DNA of 64,000 bases from Neoceratodus forsteri (lineage: Eukaryota; Chordata; Ceratodontiformes; Ceratodontidae), in NCBI GenBank assembly GCA_016271365.2, contig CM028131.1, positions 169,822,501-169,886,500 of the forward strand, given 5' to 3'. Shown here one piece after another: positions 10,595 to 20,440 of the stretch (positions within the stretch are counted from its first letter, which is position 1; each line of letters begins with the position of its first letter). The notes beneath the pieces were generated by a model. It was given only the letters and a program-made list of their open reading frames with translations. It was not told the origin of the DNA and did not search any database. A program made the position numbers and the translations under genes.

Positions 10595-12600
10595 ATAGAA
10601 ACATAGAAACATAGCATTTGATGGCAGATAAGGACGGCTTGGCCCACCTAGTCTGCCAATTTCTCTACCTAATGGATAAGCTGCAGATCCTAGTTAACCA
10701 ACAGCCTAGGTCCTCCTATCCCCCACTAGAATCGCCTTATGTCTGTCCCATGCATTCTTGAATTCCGCCACTGTTTTTGACTCTACAACCTCCTCAGGAA
10801 GGCTGTTCCATGTATACACAACCCTCTCTGTGAAGAAATACTTCCTCACATTGCCTCTGAGTCATCCCCCCTCTATCTTCAAATTGTGCCCCCTTGTTTT
10901 TACACAACTATTTTTCTGAAAGATGCTACCCTTTTGGACTTTGTTGATTCCCTTGAGGTATTTGAAAGTTTCTATCATGTCCCCCTCTCCCTCCTTTCCT
11001 TGAGGCTATACATCTTTAGTTCCTTTAGTCTTTCTTCATATTTCTTCTGATGCAGACCCTGCATCATTTTGGTTGCCCTCCTCTGGACAGCCTCCACCCT
11101 GTCTATGTCTTTGCGGAGATGTGGTCTCCAGAACTGTACACAGTACTCCAGATGTGGTCTTACCAACTGTCTGTACAAAGGGCCAACAACTTCTTGTTTT
11201 CTACTGGTGATGCCTCTCCCTATGCATCCCAGTATCCCCCCAGCCCTCCTTACTGCCTTCTCACATTGCTGGTCCACCTTCAGGTCATCTGATATGACTA
11301 CCCCAGGTCCCTTTCCATTTTTTTTTGTTGTCAGTATCTCACCCCCCTTTGTGTACTCTTCCCCTGAGTTTTTGTTTCCAAGGTGCATTACTTTGTACTT
11401 CTTAGCATTGAATCTAAGCTGCCATAAATTTGACTATTCCTCCAACCTTGCCAAGTCCCTTTTCATCCTTTCCACCCCACCTTGTGCATCAACCCTGTTG
11501 CAGATCTTTGTGTCATCTGCAAAGAGACATACTTTCCCTTCCAGTCCCTCTGCAATGTCACTTATAAAGACATTAAAAAGGACTGGCCCCACTACTGAAC
11601 CCTGTGGTACCCCACTAGTAACCCTCCTTTCTTCATTGTGGACTCCATTTACTATTACCCACTGTGTCCTGTTGTCCAACCAGTGTTTTACCCAGGCTAC
11701 CACCCTGGGACCCACTCCCAGGTTGGCTAATTTGTTTATTAATCTTTTGTGCAGGACTGTGTCAAATGCCTTGCTAAAGTCTAGGTAGGCCATGTCTACA
11801 GCCCCTCCCTGGTCTACTGCTTTGGTCACCCAGTCAAATAAATCGATTAGATTTGTCTGACATGACCATCCCACTGTGAATCCATGCTGCCTTGGGTCCT
11901 GTGCCCCACTGGTGTCTAGGTACTTAACAATTCATTCCTTCAGAAGTGATTCCATCATTTTCCCTATCACTGAGGTCAAACTGACAGGTCTGTAGTTTCC
12001 TGCCTCTGTCTTGCTCCCACTTTTGTGAAGGGGAATCACATCTGCCCTCCTCCAGTCCTCATGTACCACACCATCCTCCCATGATTTATTAAAAAGGGTA
12101 GGCAGTGGTGTTACTAGTTCTTCCCCTAGTTCTTTTAGAATACTGGGGTGAATCCCATCAGGCCCCATTGCTTTATCCACCTTCAGTTTTAAGAGTTCTT
12201 TCAGAACCCTTTCTTCTGTGAAATGACTACTAGCAACCCCCTATCCAGAGTGCTTCTATTGACTGGATTTGGTATTTCCCCCTGCTTTTCCATTGTGAAT
12301 ACTGAGCAGAAGTAGTCATTCAGTATCCCTGCTTTTTCACTGTCGCTCTCTACCCAACCACCGTCCTCTTTGTTCAGCCTCAGTATCCCTGTCTTAGTCT
12401 TTCTTTGCTCCCTAATGTACCTATAAAAGGTTTTAACCCCCTTCTTAACTGAGTTGGCTATCTTTTCCTTGGTTTGGGCCTTTGCTATTCTGACTGCGCT
12501 CCCTGCTTCCTTCTGCTTTAACTGGTACAGTTCTCTGTCCTGCTCCTTCTGTGTTTCCTTATACTTCCTGAATGCTATCTTTTTCTCCCTTACCTTCCAA
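10595..12600 (-). mobile_element. Family A CR1-like LINE, 5'-truncated, inserted in family B LINE
   Basis: The 3' end is at the left: 'catagaaacatagaaacatag' repeats followed by 'ggcagataaggacggcttgg' (10,622-10,641, minus orientation). ORF2 reads right to left. It begins with a linker, then the reverse transcriptase fingers with 'AMGPDGIHPSILKEL', 'DWRRADVIPLHKSG' and 'NYRPVSLTSV', the palm with 'DFSKAFDTVLHKR', '[15 protein letters not shown]' and 'LFADDTKICN', then the C-terminal 'QFWRPHLRKDIDRVEAVQRR' block. The copy is truncated in the linker near 12,600, so endonuclease is absent. It resembles the plus-strand copy at 36.9-39.0 kb. Confidence 0.85.
11434..12180 (-). pseudogene. Reverse transcriptase of family A LINE
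   Basis: This is the catalytic part of ORF2. Frame 12,180-11,932 holds the fingers ('PDGIHPSILKEL', 'PLHKSGSKTEAGNYRPVSL'). Frame 11,874-11,434 holds the palm: 'AYLDFSKAFDTV' contains the first catalytic Asp, '[11 protein letters not shown]' is the template-grip motif and 'LFADDTKI' the FADD active site. Between the frames one stop or frameshift interrupts the reading at about 11,932-11,874. The protein would copy LINE RNA at a nicked target; this copy cannot, because endonuclease is lacking and the frame is broken. Confidence 0.82.
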
Positions 12601-12874
12601 TGCTGCTGACCCTACCTCTCAGTTTAGTATCATCTGTGAAGAGTACTTGTTTTCCCTGAATATCTATGCCTATGTCACAGATAAACACATTAAACAGCAC
12701 TGAGCTTAAGATAGAGTCTTGGGACACTCCAGTAGTGAGTCTACCCTAGTATGACCTTACCCTGTTTACAGTTACCCTTTGGCTTCTGTCCTTAAGCCAT
12801 TTTCCAACCCACCTGACTAAGTTTTTAGCAATGCCTAGGTCTTCTAATTTTTTCAGTAGGAGCTTATGAGGTAC
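12601..12874 (-). mobile_element. Family B LINE, reverse transcriptase palm segment
   Basis: Minus-strand reading recovers the reverse transcriptase after the fingers: 'LLLKKLEDLGIAKNLVRWVGKWLKDRSQRVTVN' followed by a degenerate 'GVPQ..'-like stretch and an 'ADDTK'-like stretch near 12,630. On the right it is cut by the LTR element at 12,875; the upstream part continues at 18,268. On the left it is cut by the family A LINE. Confidence 0.75.
12870..12874 (+). repeat. Target site duplication, left copy (GGTAC)
   Basis: GGTAC abuts the 5' LTR here and is repeated exactly at 18,263-18,267 after the 3' LTR. Five-bp duplication is the normal size for Ty3/gypsy integration. Confidence 0.9.
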
Positions 12875-13593
12875 TGAGACAGGGTGGAACTGGACCCTGT
12901 CCCATTTGTTGGAGAAACTGTTTAAATGCAAGGATTTTTCCTTTTCTGTCTCTTCTCTGTCTGGTTGCACAACCCAATTTTCCTGTGAGACTTCAGATTT
13001 GATCAACCCAACAAACTTGCAGTTCTTTGCCTCTCACTGTCTCTCAGTTTCATCTTGTTGTCTGTTTTTCTCCCTTGCATATCTATGTATGCTAATATAA
13101 AAATATATGCAAATTCATTGTATGGAAATGTAACTGATATTGGGAACCCTTTAGTTTAGAAAATATATAGTACTACTTTTGAAATATATATAATTATATT
13201 TTGAGATGATTGCAGAAAGCTAGTGTAAACTCTAGAGGTTACTTGACTGCAAATGGTTGAGCACTTTGCAAAATTTTTGCAAAGAGGAACACAAGAAGCA
13301 CACTGTATTCCAGCAGCTCCTGAAACTTACAAGAACAAAACACTTATAAAAACAGGATGCTTGTTAAGAGTGGGGGTTGAAAGGACTTATAAGAGCTAAG
13401 CTGCAACTGCAAGAAAGATTCGAAGAACAAGGGACACAGATACTGAAAGAAAACTTTATTTTACTTTGCCTTTGAAGATAGTTATACTGAACAAGTTTAT
13501 TTTATGATACTGCTAGTGAAAATAAATACTTTTTGGTGAGTTCTACAACTGCTTCTGATTTTCCTGTGCTTCCTGACCTGTGCCTTGATGACA
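12875..13593 (+). repeat. 5' LTR of the Gmr1-like element
   Basis: Begins TGAGACAG and ends TTGATGACA. It aligns along its whole length with 17,560-18,262, including the near-identical opening 'gaccctgtcccatttgttgg' and closing 'cttcctgacctgtgcc'. An AATAAA polyadenylation signal lies at 13,521-13,526, about 70 bp before the end. An A+T-rich segment with 'gaaatatatataattatatt' (13,181-13,200) lies mid-LTR. Confidence 0.9.
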
Positions 13594-13595
13594 GA

Positions 13596-13613
13596 TGGTG
13601 GCAGAAGTGGGAT
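13596..13613 (+). promoter_or_regulatory. Primer-binding site, probably tRNA-Leu
   Basis: TGGTGGCAGAAGTGGG starts two bases after the LTR. It differs at one position from the complement of a vertebrate tRNA-Leu 3' end including CCA (TGGTGTCAGAAGTGGG). It would prime minus-strand DNA synthesis. Confidence 0.8.
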
Positions 13614-13731
13614 TTATGCTGTGCACATCCTAAGACAGCAGTTTTGTGTGAGGGTACTGGACCTAGTACCAGGGAAACACAGAGGAAGGTATGGATTCTG
13701 CAGAAGCAAGCCAGGATTGGTTACCAGGAGA

Positions 13732-14625
13732 ATGGCAGCCAAACTAGCAGAAACAGAAGTCCAGTTTGAGATTGTACAGCCAGCAGAAGTTATGGAAAAA
13801 GAGCAACCAAGGACAGAACCTGAAAGCCTGATTGACTTTTCAAACAGTGGGCTATACAACAAAAAAAGATGAAGACGCAGAGAGAAAAATAGCTTCAATG
13901 TTTAGAAGCACAGAGGAGAGAAGAGATGCAGTGATGGCTGGATGCCTTGCAAGCTGTCAAAGGCAGAGGATCCAGCAGAGACCCAGATGAGCAACATAAT
14001 GCAAGCAATTTAAAAGCCATTAAACTTACAAAGTTGTGCCCCTCAGATGATATAGAGGCATACCTGACAACTTTTGAAAGAGTTGCCATAGCCTGCCAAT
14101 GGTCAAAGCAGCAATGGACAATCAGACTGGTATCCTACCAGACAGGGAAAGCCCAACTTGCCTACAGCAATATGGACACTACACAATCAGAAAACTATGA
14201 CATGGTGAAAAGCAAAATCCTGAAAAGGTATAACATCTCCGGAGAGACATACCGGCAGAGATTTTGATCTCTGAGGTGCAACTCGGTTGACAACCCTTAA
14301 GAAGCCTTCACCTGACTCAGAGAACTCCTGATAAAATGGATCCAACCAGAGAACAAAACAGTCCCACAGATCAGAAAAGGCTGTTTCTTTTGCTGAGGAT
14401 TACCAAATGGCCAGATAGATGCCACAGCAGCGAGGTAACAGCCAAGCACCGGTAAGACTCTCTTTTTCCCATTTAAACTCCAAGCCTGATAAGAACTTTG
14501 GTGGGGTTAACAAATCTGGGCCAAAAGATGTTATCTGCTATAATTATGATGAGCCAGGTCATTTTGCAAGAAACTGTCATAGTAAGGAGAGAGGCACCGG
14601 AGCAGATTTGTCCTTGGAAAATTGA
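13732..14625 (+). pseudogene. gag of the Gmr1-like element, degenerate
   Basis: Three frames carry the gag. The first begins 'MAAKLAETEVQFEIVQPAEV' at 13,732. The second, 13,947-14,267, contains 'IKLTKLCPSDDIEAYLTTFE' and 'TYRQRF', a capsid region of the kind shared by vertebrate gypsy elements and SCAN domains. The third, 14,419-14,625, ends in a zinc knuckle 'CYNYDEPGHFARNC', in which the second Cys of the usual CX2CX4HX4C has become Tyr. A stop after 'QRF' and frameshifts break the gene. Gag would build the particle that packages the RNA. Confidence 0.75.
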
Positions 14626-14639
14626 AGCAAGTACTTAAG

Positions 14640-14740
14640 AGATGTGAAGGTGGGGCTAGGACTGTAAAGGGACTCATTGATTCTGGTAGCAGACAAACCC
14701 TAGTGCATGTTAAAGTGCTGGGGGTGAGACCAAAACACAC
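14640..14740 (+). pseudogene. Aspartic protease remnant of the Gmr1-like element
   Basis: In the frame starting at 14,622 the stretch 'VKGLIDSGSRQTLV' carries the retropepsin active site, with the Asp codon at 14,679-14,681. Only about 25 residues of protease-like sequence follow before the frame changes character to the segment that leads into integrase. The rest of the domain, including the glycine-containing flap, is not visible, so I infer an internal deletion of the protease body. Confidence 0.62.
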
Positions 14741-14762
14741 TGGACCAATGTTTAAAAAATGT

Positions 14763-15900
14763 AATGCGTTACTGTACAGAGTCTGGGTTAAACCTCAGAC
14801 ATAGGAACAGACAGAACAATTGGTTATACCACAGAATTGTCAAACAGAGTTGTTACAGATAGCACATGATAGTCCTATGGCTGATCACTCAGGGAGGAAT
14901 CACACTCTTGGCAGATTGCTGCATAGATTTTACTGGCCTGGAATTCATGAAGATGTTGCTACCTATTGTAATTCCTGTGATGAGTGTCAGAAAGTAGCTC
15001 CAGTTACTAGAAAAGACAAGGTGCCCCTGGTGCCCCTACCTTGATAGATGTGATTTTTGCTAGAATTGCAATGGATGTGGTTGGTCCTTTAGACAAAAGT
15101 AAAAAGGTAATAGATTTATCCTGGTAGTATGTGACTATGCTACTCAATACCCAGAAGCAGTTCTAATGCGTACTGTTACAGCTCCAAAAGTTGCAGCAGA
15201 GCTTGCCCAAATTTTCAGCAGAGTGGGCATTCCTAAAGAAATTATTACTGATCAGGGTAGTAATTTTGGTGCTGTATTATTTAAGGAGCTGTACAGACTG
15301 CTAGGTATCACTGCCATAAGAACCTCCCCCTATCACCCTCAAACAGATGGTCTTGTTGAGCGTTTTAACTAAACCCTAAAATGCATCTTATAAAGGTTTG
15401 TAATTGGGGAAGGGAAAGATTGGGAGCAATACTTGCCTTACCTACTTTTTACTTACAGATAAGTGCCACAGGCATCAACAGGGTTTTCACCATTTGAAAT
15501 ACTGTATGGTAGGCAGCCAAAAGGACCACTGGATGTGATAAAAGAAACATGGGAAGATAACCCCACTCAGAAACAATCTATAACTTCTTCCATGTGTGTC
15601 CTAAGAAAGAAGCTGGCAAAATATGTTGAAATTACCCATCATAATTAGGAAGAGGCCCAAAACCAGCAAAAGGTATATTATGACCATGGGGCAAAAGAAA
15701 AAGTTTTCGAGCCAGGTGAAAAGGTTTTGCTACTGTTGCTCACAACAGACAATAAACTGTTAATGAAGTGGCAAGGGCCATATAAGGTTCTTGGATGTAC
15801 TGGCACTGTTAACTATGAGACTGAGATCCCTGACAGGAAAAATCCTACTGAGATATACCATGCTAACCTCCTCAAGAAATGGTTTGAAAAAGTGCCAAAA
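14763..15900 (+). pseudogene. Integrase of the Gmr1-like element
   Basis: The zinc-binding domain is clear at 14,820-15,044: 'QIAHDSPMADHSG' supplies the His pair and 'YCNSCDECQK' the Cys pair, with 'FYWPGIHEDV' between. The catalytic core follows, with 'MDVVGPLDKSK' (first Asp, near 15,070), 'IITDQGSNFG' (second Asp, 15,250-15,252) and 'HPQTDGLVERFN' (Glu, 15,358-15,360); spacing from the second Asp to Glu is 35 residues. Then come a 'TGFSPFEILYGRQP' block (15,480) and a GPY/F-type module 'LMKWQGPYKVLG' near 15,760. Several stops and frame changes occur. The reading passes straight from this module into the sequence preceding reverse transcriptase. Confidence 0.85.
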
Positions 15901-15929
15901 GCTTCTTTGCTAGTTTTACTAGAAACCAA

Positions 15930-16880
15930 TAAGGAAGATATTGATTTAGCTTATGATAGACTGGAACAAACTGTAACTGCTGATGCTGTAAAGGTGAATT
16001 TTTTAACCTCAGAACAAATTGCAGACATTTGTAATGTACTGAAGACATTTAACAGTACTTTTACCATGGTACCAGGCTGAGCAAAAGGAGTTGAGAACAT
16101 AATAGTGATAAGGAAAGCTCCCCCTAGTAGCAATGGACATACAGGTTACCAGAGTGGTTAAGAGATGACGTGGTTAAGGAAATACAAAAAATCAAAGAAT
16201 TGAGTATCACAGAGGAGTGCTTGGTCATCTCCAATGGTAAATTTAAACAAAAAAGAAGGGGTCATTAGAATCTGCCTTGATTTTAGGAAACTTAATCAAG
16301 TGTCAGAATTTGACAGTTATCCTATGCCCAGATTAGATGATATGATAGATAGACTGGGGAGTGCAAAGTATATCAGTACCCTCGATCTCACCCAGGGTTA
16401 TTGACAAATACCTTTAGCTAAAGAATCCAGAGACAAAACTGCATTTGCCACTCCTATAGGATTCTATCAGTTCACTGCCATGCCATTTGGTTTACATGGT
16501 GCTCTAGCTACATTCCATTGGTACATGGATGTAATTTTATTACCTCACACTGGTTATTGTGCTGCATATCTGGATGATGTCGTGGTGTACAGTCCAAACT
16601 GGAAAAGCCACCTGGAACACCTACGAGCATTTATCCAAGCTATTTAAAATTCAGGTCTGACGATTAATCCTGCCAAATGTGCATTGGGCATGCAGGAAAC
16701 CAGATAGTTGGGCTATGTGTTGGGAAATTGAGAAGTTAAGCCAGAGGTTTCTAAAATAGAAGCTGTAGTGAACAACCCTTTACCAAAACAAAGAAATATG
16801 TCAGGTCATTTTTAGAGCTGGCTGGTTATTATCGGAGATTTGTTCCCAACTTTGCAGAGTTAGCTACTTCCCTCACTGAA
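15930..16880 (+). pseudogene. Reverse transcriptase of the Gmr1-like element
   Basis: The entry region 'LTSEQIADICNVLKTFNSTF' and 'VPG' (15,996-16,078) is the usual lead-in to gypsy reverse transcriptase. The core shows 'GVIRICLDFRKLNQV' (16,260), 'YPMPRLDDMIDRLG' (16,320), 'STLDLTQGY' with the first catalytic Asp (16,376), 'FATPIGFYQFTAMPFGL' (16,444) and 'AAYLDDVVVYS' with the YLDD active site at 16,567-16,578. Stop codons, for example TGA after 'TQGY' and TAA near 16,646, inactivate it. Position after integrase is the key oddity of the element. Confidence 0.87.
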
Positions 16881-16907
16881 CTCACAAAAAAACGGTACCC
16901 AAATAAT

Positions 16908-17393
16908 GTGAAATGGACCCTAGTGTGTGATGAAGCTTTTCAAGCCATAAAGGCTGTGTTATGTTCAGCCCCTGTTTTAAGAAGCCGAGACTTTGAGAAA
17001 CCATTTTTGTTACAACTAGATGCATCAGAGGTAGGCCTAGGTGCAGTACTGAGTCAAAATATAAATGGGACAGAACATTCTATTCTGTTCATATGTAGGA
17101 AATTGCATGACAGAAAGAAAAGGTACTCCACTTTTGAAAAGAAATGTTTAGCAGCAAAGTGGGCCATGGAGTCCCTTAAATTTTATTTACTAGGAACTGA
17201 CTTTGTTCAAGTAACAGACCACAATCCTGTCTGTTGCCTTAATCAGATGAAAGATAAAAATTCCAGAATCACATGGTGGTACCTGGCACTACATCCATTT
17301 AAATTCACTGTGATTCACAAATCTGGTAAAGAGAATAGCAATGTTGATTTTCTGTCAAGATATGGATCAGGGATTGAGGGCTCTGAAGGTTGA
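16908..17393 (+). pseudogene. RNase H of the Gmr1-like element
   Basis: A 161-codon frame is still open. It contains the connection segment 'WTLVCDEAFQAIKAVLCSAP', the first catalytic Asp in 'LLQLDASEVGLGAVLSQ', 'YSTFEKKCLAAKWAMESLKFYL' with the catalytic Glu, and 'FVQVTDHNPV' with a further Asp. It finishes with 'HKSGKENSNVDFLSR', matching the family's 'G..N..AD.LSR' end. The domain would degrade genomic RNA during reverse transcription. It directly follows reverse transcriptase and precedes the 3' end of the element, so no integrase lies downstream. Confidence 0.88.
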
Positions 17394-17544
17394 AAACAAA
17401 TGTATGGGTTTGAACGTTACTGTTTGCTGTACTGTTATATAAAAACAGATGATGCACGTGCATTTAATTTCTGAAAGCAGACAATGTTAATAGAGAATTA
17501 ATAAAAAGGTTTGGAAACCTGTTTAATAAAACCGGTTCCCTCTT

Positions 17545-17555
17545 AAGGAGGGGGG
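17545..17555 (+). promoter_or_regulatory. Polypurine tract
   Basis: AAGGAGGGGGG lies four bases before the 3' LTR and would prime plus-strand DNA synthesis. Confidence 0.8.
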
Positions 17556-17559
17556 TGTA

Positions 17560-18262
17560 TGTGACAGAGTGGAATAGGACCCTGTCCCATTTGTTGGAGA
17601 AAGTGTTTAAATGCAAGGATCTTTCCTTTTCTGTCTCTTCTCTGTCTGGTTGCACAACCCAGTTTTCCTGTGGGATTTGATCACCCTGACAATCTCTCAA
17701 TTCTTTGCCTCTCACTGTCTCTCAGTTTTATCTTGCTGTCTGTTTTTCTCCCTTGCATATCTATATATGCTAATATAAAAATATGTGCAGATTCATTGTA
17801 TGGAAATGTAACTGGTATTGGGATTCCTTTTTAGAAAATATAGTGTCACTTATGAAATATATATAATTATATTTTGAGATGATTGCGGAAAGCTATTGTA
17901 AACTATAGAGGTTACTTGTGTAAATATTTGAGCCTTTTGCAAAAGCTGTGCAAAGGGGGCCTCGAAGCACACTGTATTCTAGCAGCTCCTGAAACTTACA
18001 ACAACAACATACTTACAAAAACAGGATACTTGCTAAGAGTGGGGATTGAAAGGACTTATAAGAGCTAACCTAGAACTGCAAAAAAGATTAGGAGAACAAG
18101 GGACACAGAGACTGAAAGAAAACTTTATTTTATTTTGCTTTTGTAAATAGTTATACTGAACAAGTTTATTTTATGATACTGCAAGTGTAAATAAATACTT
18201 TGTGGTGAATTCTACAACTGCTCCTGGTTTTCCTATGCTTCCTGACCTGTGCCTTGATGACA
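17560..18262 (+). repeat. 3' LTR of the Gmr1-like element
   Basis: Begins TGTGACAG and ends TTGATGACA. It aligns with the 5' LTR with scattered substitutions and short gaps; for example, an eight-base shortfall occurs around 17,680 ('gggatttgatcacc' against 'gagacttcagatttgatcaa'). AATAAA lies at 18,189-18,194. Confidence 0.9.
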
Positions 18263-18267
18263 GGTAC
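18263..18267 (+). repeat. Target site duplication, right copy (GGTAC)
   Basis: Exact match to 12,870-12,874. Removing the LTR element joins 'gagcttatgaggtac' to 'tgaatgaaaggcc' and restores a continuous LINE reading. Confidence 0.9.
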
Positions 18268-18850
18268 TGAATGAAAGGCCTTGCTGAAATCTAAATAGAA
18301 GAGGTCCATTGGATGCCCTTTGACACTTTCCTAGTTATCCAGTCAAAAACATAATAAGGTTTGTTTGGCATGACCCAACAGCCACAAAACCATGTTGTCT
18401 TTCGTCCTGAATGTTGCTAATCTCTAGATATTCAACTATATCCTGCTTAAATGGGGTTTCCATTTACTTCCTCATGATAGATGTGAGGCTGACTGGCCTG
18501 TAGTTGCCATCCTCTTCTCTAATTTCTCCCTTGTGGAGAGACACAACCTCTGCTCTCCTCCAATCCTCAGGCACCACCCCTCTCAACAGTGAGTGGTTAA
18601 AGAGATGTGTCAATGGGTCTGCTACTTCATCTGCAATTTCTCTTAGCACCTTTGGGTGTAAAACATCAAGTCAGGTGCTTTGTCAGTCTTAAGCTGCTGG
18701 AATGCCTCTTTAACCCTCTCTATGGTGCGTTTTGGAGACCTCCATCTCCGTAATTCTTTTATCAGATGCTCTAATACCAGTTTCAGGTAGCAATCCACTG
18801 TATTCCTTAGTGAAGACTGAATATGCTTAGAATGAATGCCTCAAAACTTG
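18268..18850 (-). mobile_element. Family B LINE, upstream reverse transcriptase segment
   Basis: Minus-strand reading gives the fingers of the reverse transcriptase: 'MLREIADEVADPLTHLFNHS', 'PEDWRRAEVVSLHKG' and 'NYRPVSLTSIM'. Further downstream comes the decayed palm entry ('FYLDF.KAF'-type). It is the upstream continuation of the segment at 12,601-12,874 and belongs to the same old insertion. The 5' end fades near 18,850; no endonuclease is visible. Confidence 0.75.
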
Positions 18851-19629
18851 TTGGAGTCTGAGTAGGATTGTTACCGATCTGATTTCTAATAATCACCATA
18901 ACTTATCATCATAAAATGACCCAGGGGGATGGAGGGTGGTGGGGAGTGGAGGGGTAAGGGAGACAGGGGCAGTCACTAGGTGGTCATCCAAAACCATGAA
19001 ATCCCATCAGCAAATCAGTTTGCACCCCCCTGTGGGAGATGCAGGTACCTGACTCCATTGTGGGGGAGGGGGCTCACAGCTCATTGAGAAGAGTAGGCAG
19101 GATGACTTGGTGGCCCTTGAAGGTGGGAACAGGAAAAAGATAGCATGGAGTATTTTAGTCACAGAGGACTCAATTACAGGTGTCAGGAAAGTGGTGGGCA
19201 AAGTAGGAAGGGGTGGGGGTGAACGGATGCCTACCTGGTGCATCAGACATCTTGGATATGGATATGGCAGGGAGGATGGTAGAGGAGGGGGTACAGGGTG
19301 CTGGTACACCTGGGTACCAGTGATCTGGGGAACCAGCTACTGGAGGCAGTGAAGCACAAATTTTTGAAGGCTGGAAGACAGATTAAAGGCACACTCAGCT
19401 TCCCTGGGCTTTTCTGAGGACCTTGCTGTGAGGGTGGTGAGAAGGGGAAGAGTACAGCAAGGAAAGATGTGACTGAGGAGTTTAATGGGTGGTTGAAATG
19501 ATTATGATAGGATGATGGGTACCGATTTTGTGGGTAACTGGGGGGCTTCTGGGACAGGAGGCTCTTCAAGAGTGAAGGCCTTCATCTAAAAAGAGAGAGG
19601 GAACCAGTGTACAAGAGCAGACGTTTTTA
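18851..19629. other. No recognised gene; G-rich spacer
   Basis: The interval is G-rich on the plus strand, with many 'gggg' and 'gtggtgg' runs around 18,930-19,560. Parts (19,380-19,560) might be decayed LINE linker sequence, but I cannot support a specific call. Confidence 0.4.
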
Positions 19630-19819
19630 TGGACACAATTCTGCGCAGTTCTTTTCACGGAGCCAAGAATTTGGAGTTTTGACTATGTCACTTCATGGTT
19701 TCAGAAATGTGAGCATGAACTTATCAGTACAGTGCCCACGGTTCTGAAACCATGAAGTGACATAATCAAAAATCCAAATTCTTGGTTCCATTTGAGAGAA
19801 CTGTGCAGAATGTAGTCCA
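19630..19819. mobile_element. Near-palindromic MITE with TA target duplication
   Basis: The two halves are reverse complements over about 75 bp each: 'ttggagttttgactatgtca' on the left answers 'tgacataatcaaaaatccaa' on the right, separated by a loop of about 40 bp near 19,705-19,745. The ends are TGGACACAATTCTGC and GCAGAATGTAGTCCA. Both are flanked by TA (19,628-19,629 and 19,820-19,821), as expected for a Tc1/mariner-type non-autonomous element. No coding content. Confidence 0.7.
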
Positions 19820-19821
19820 TA

Positions 19822-20440
19822 CAAAGAAAACAATACAAAACGCAACTGACAGCTTCAGCTTTTGTTCAGGCACAGTTAAATAGGGATCCTTTAGAGGATT
19901 GAATATAATTTATGAAAACAGAGCCATTACAAACAGCTGCACATAAGTAATCAGTTCCTGTCCCCTTTAAGCTTACTGTGAGAGAGGAAAAGGCTTGAGG
20001 ATCCATTGAGAAGAGAATGCAAGTGGTGAACCTTACTAGGGCTACCCCAGAACTGGGTGCTAGGGACATTGGAGATGGCAGCAGCAAGGCAGGAGTTCAA
20101 AACATGTAAAGAGAAGATACCATGGTGGGAGGGAGCATTAACCTGTAGCACAGTCAATGTTTCACACTGGCAGGAATTTGAACATGGCTGTGATTAAGCG
20201 GCTGCTGGTATGAAACATTGGCTATTTTATTCTGTTTCTGCCCATGTTTTTAAGTACCTCCACTTAATTTTGAGACAATGAATACATTGTTACATGTTGA
20301 AGGTATGGTGTGCTTATTGAGAGATGGGTGAGGTGATTGTGCCCACATTCATAGTTTTAATAGGAAATAAAGGGGCCATTCTTGAGACAACAAAGTCATG
20401 GTTGAGGATAGTTACCAAGCTATACAGGTACAAGTGGCCA
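19822..20440. other. No recognised feature
   Basis: I recognise no gene or repeat family here. Short open frames are not supported by any domain. Confidence 0.45.

Larger units (their letters stand above)
12875..18262 (+). mobile_element. Full-length Gmr1-like Ty3/gypsy LTR retrotransposon (INT before RT)
   Basis: A 5,388-bp element bounded by LTRs of 719 and 703 bp, each starting TG and ending CA, with a perfect GGTAC target duplication. The internal order read directly is primer-binding site, gag, protease motif, integrase (zinc finger, DDE core, GPY/F-type module), reverse transcriptase, RNase H, polypurine tract. Integrase before reverse transcriptase is the Ty1/copia order, but the protein sequences are Ty3/gypsy-like; this combination defines Gmr1-like elements. 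The LTRs differ by several substitutions and small gaps and the coding regions carry many stops, so the insertion is not recent. It interrupts a family B LINE. Confidence 0.88.

Noticed and set aside
11069..11788. 239-codon plus-strand open frame
   Set aside because: It lies exactly antisense to the conserved family A LINE reverse transcriptase; the composition is that of a shadow frame.
18930..19570. G-rich stretch as a CpG island or promoter
   Set aside because: CG dinucleotides are rare here and no start-site features are visible.
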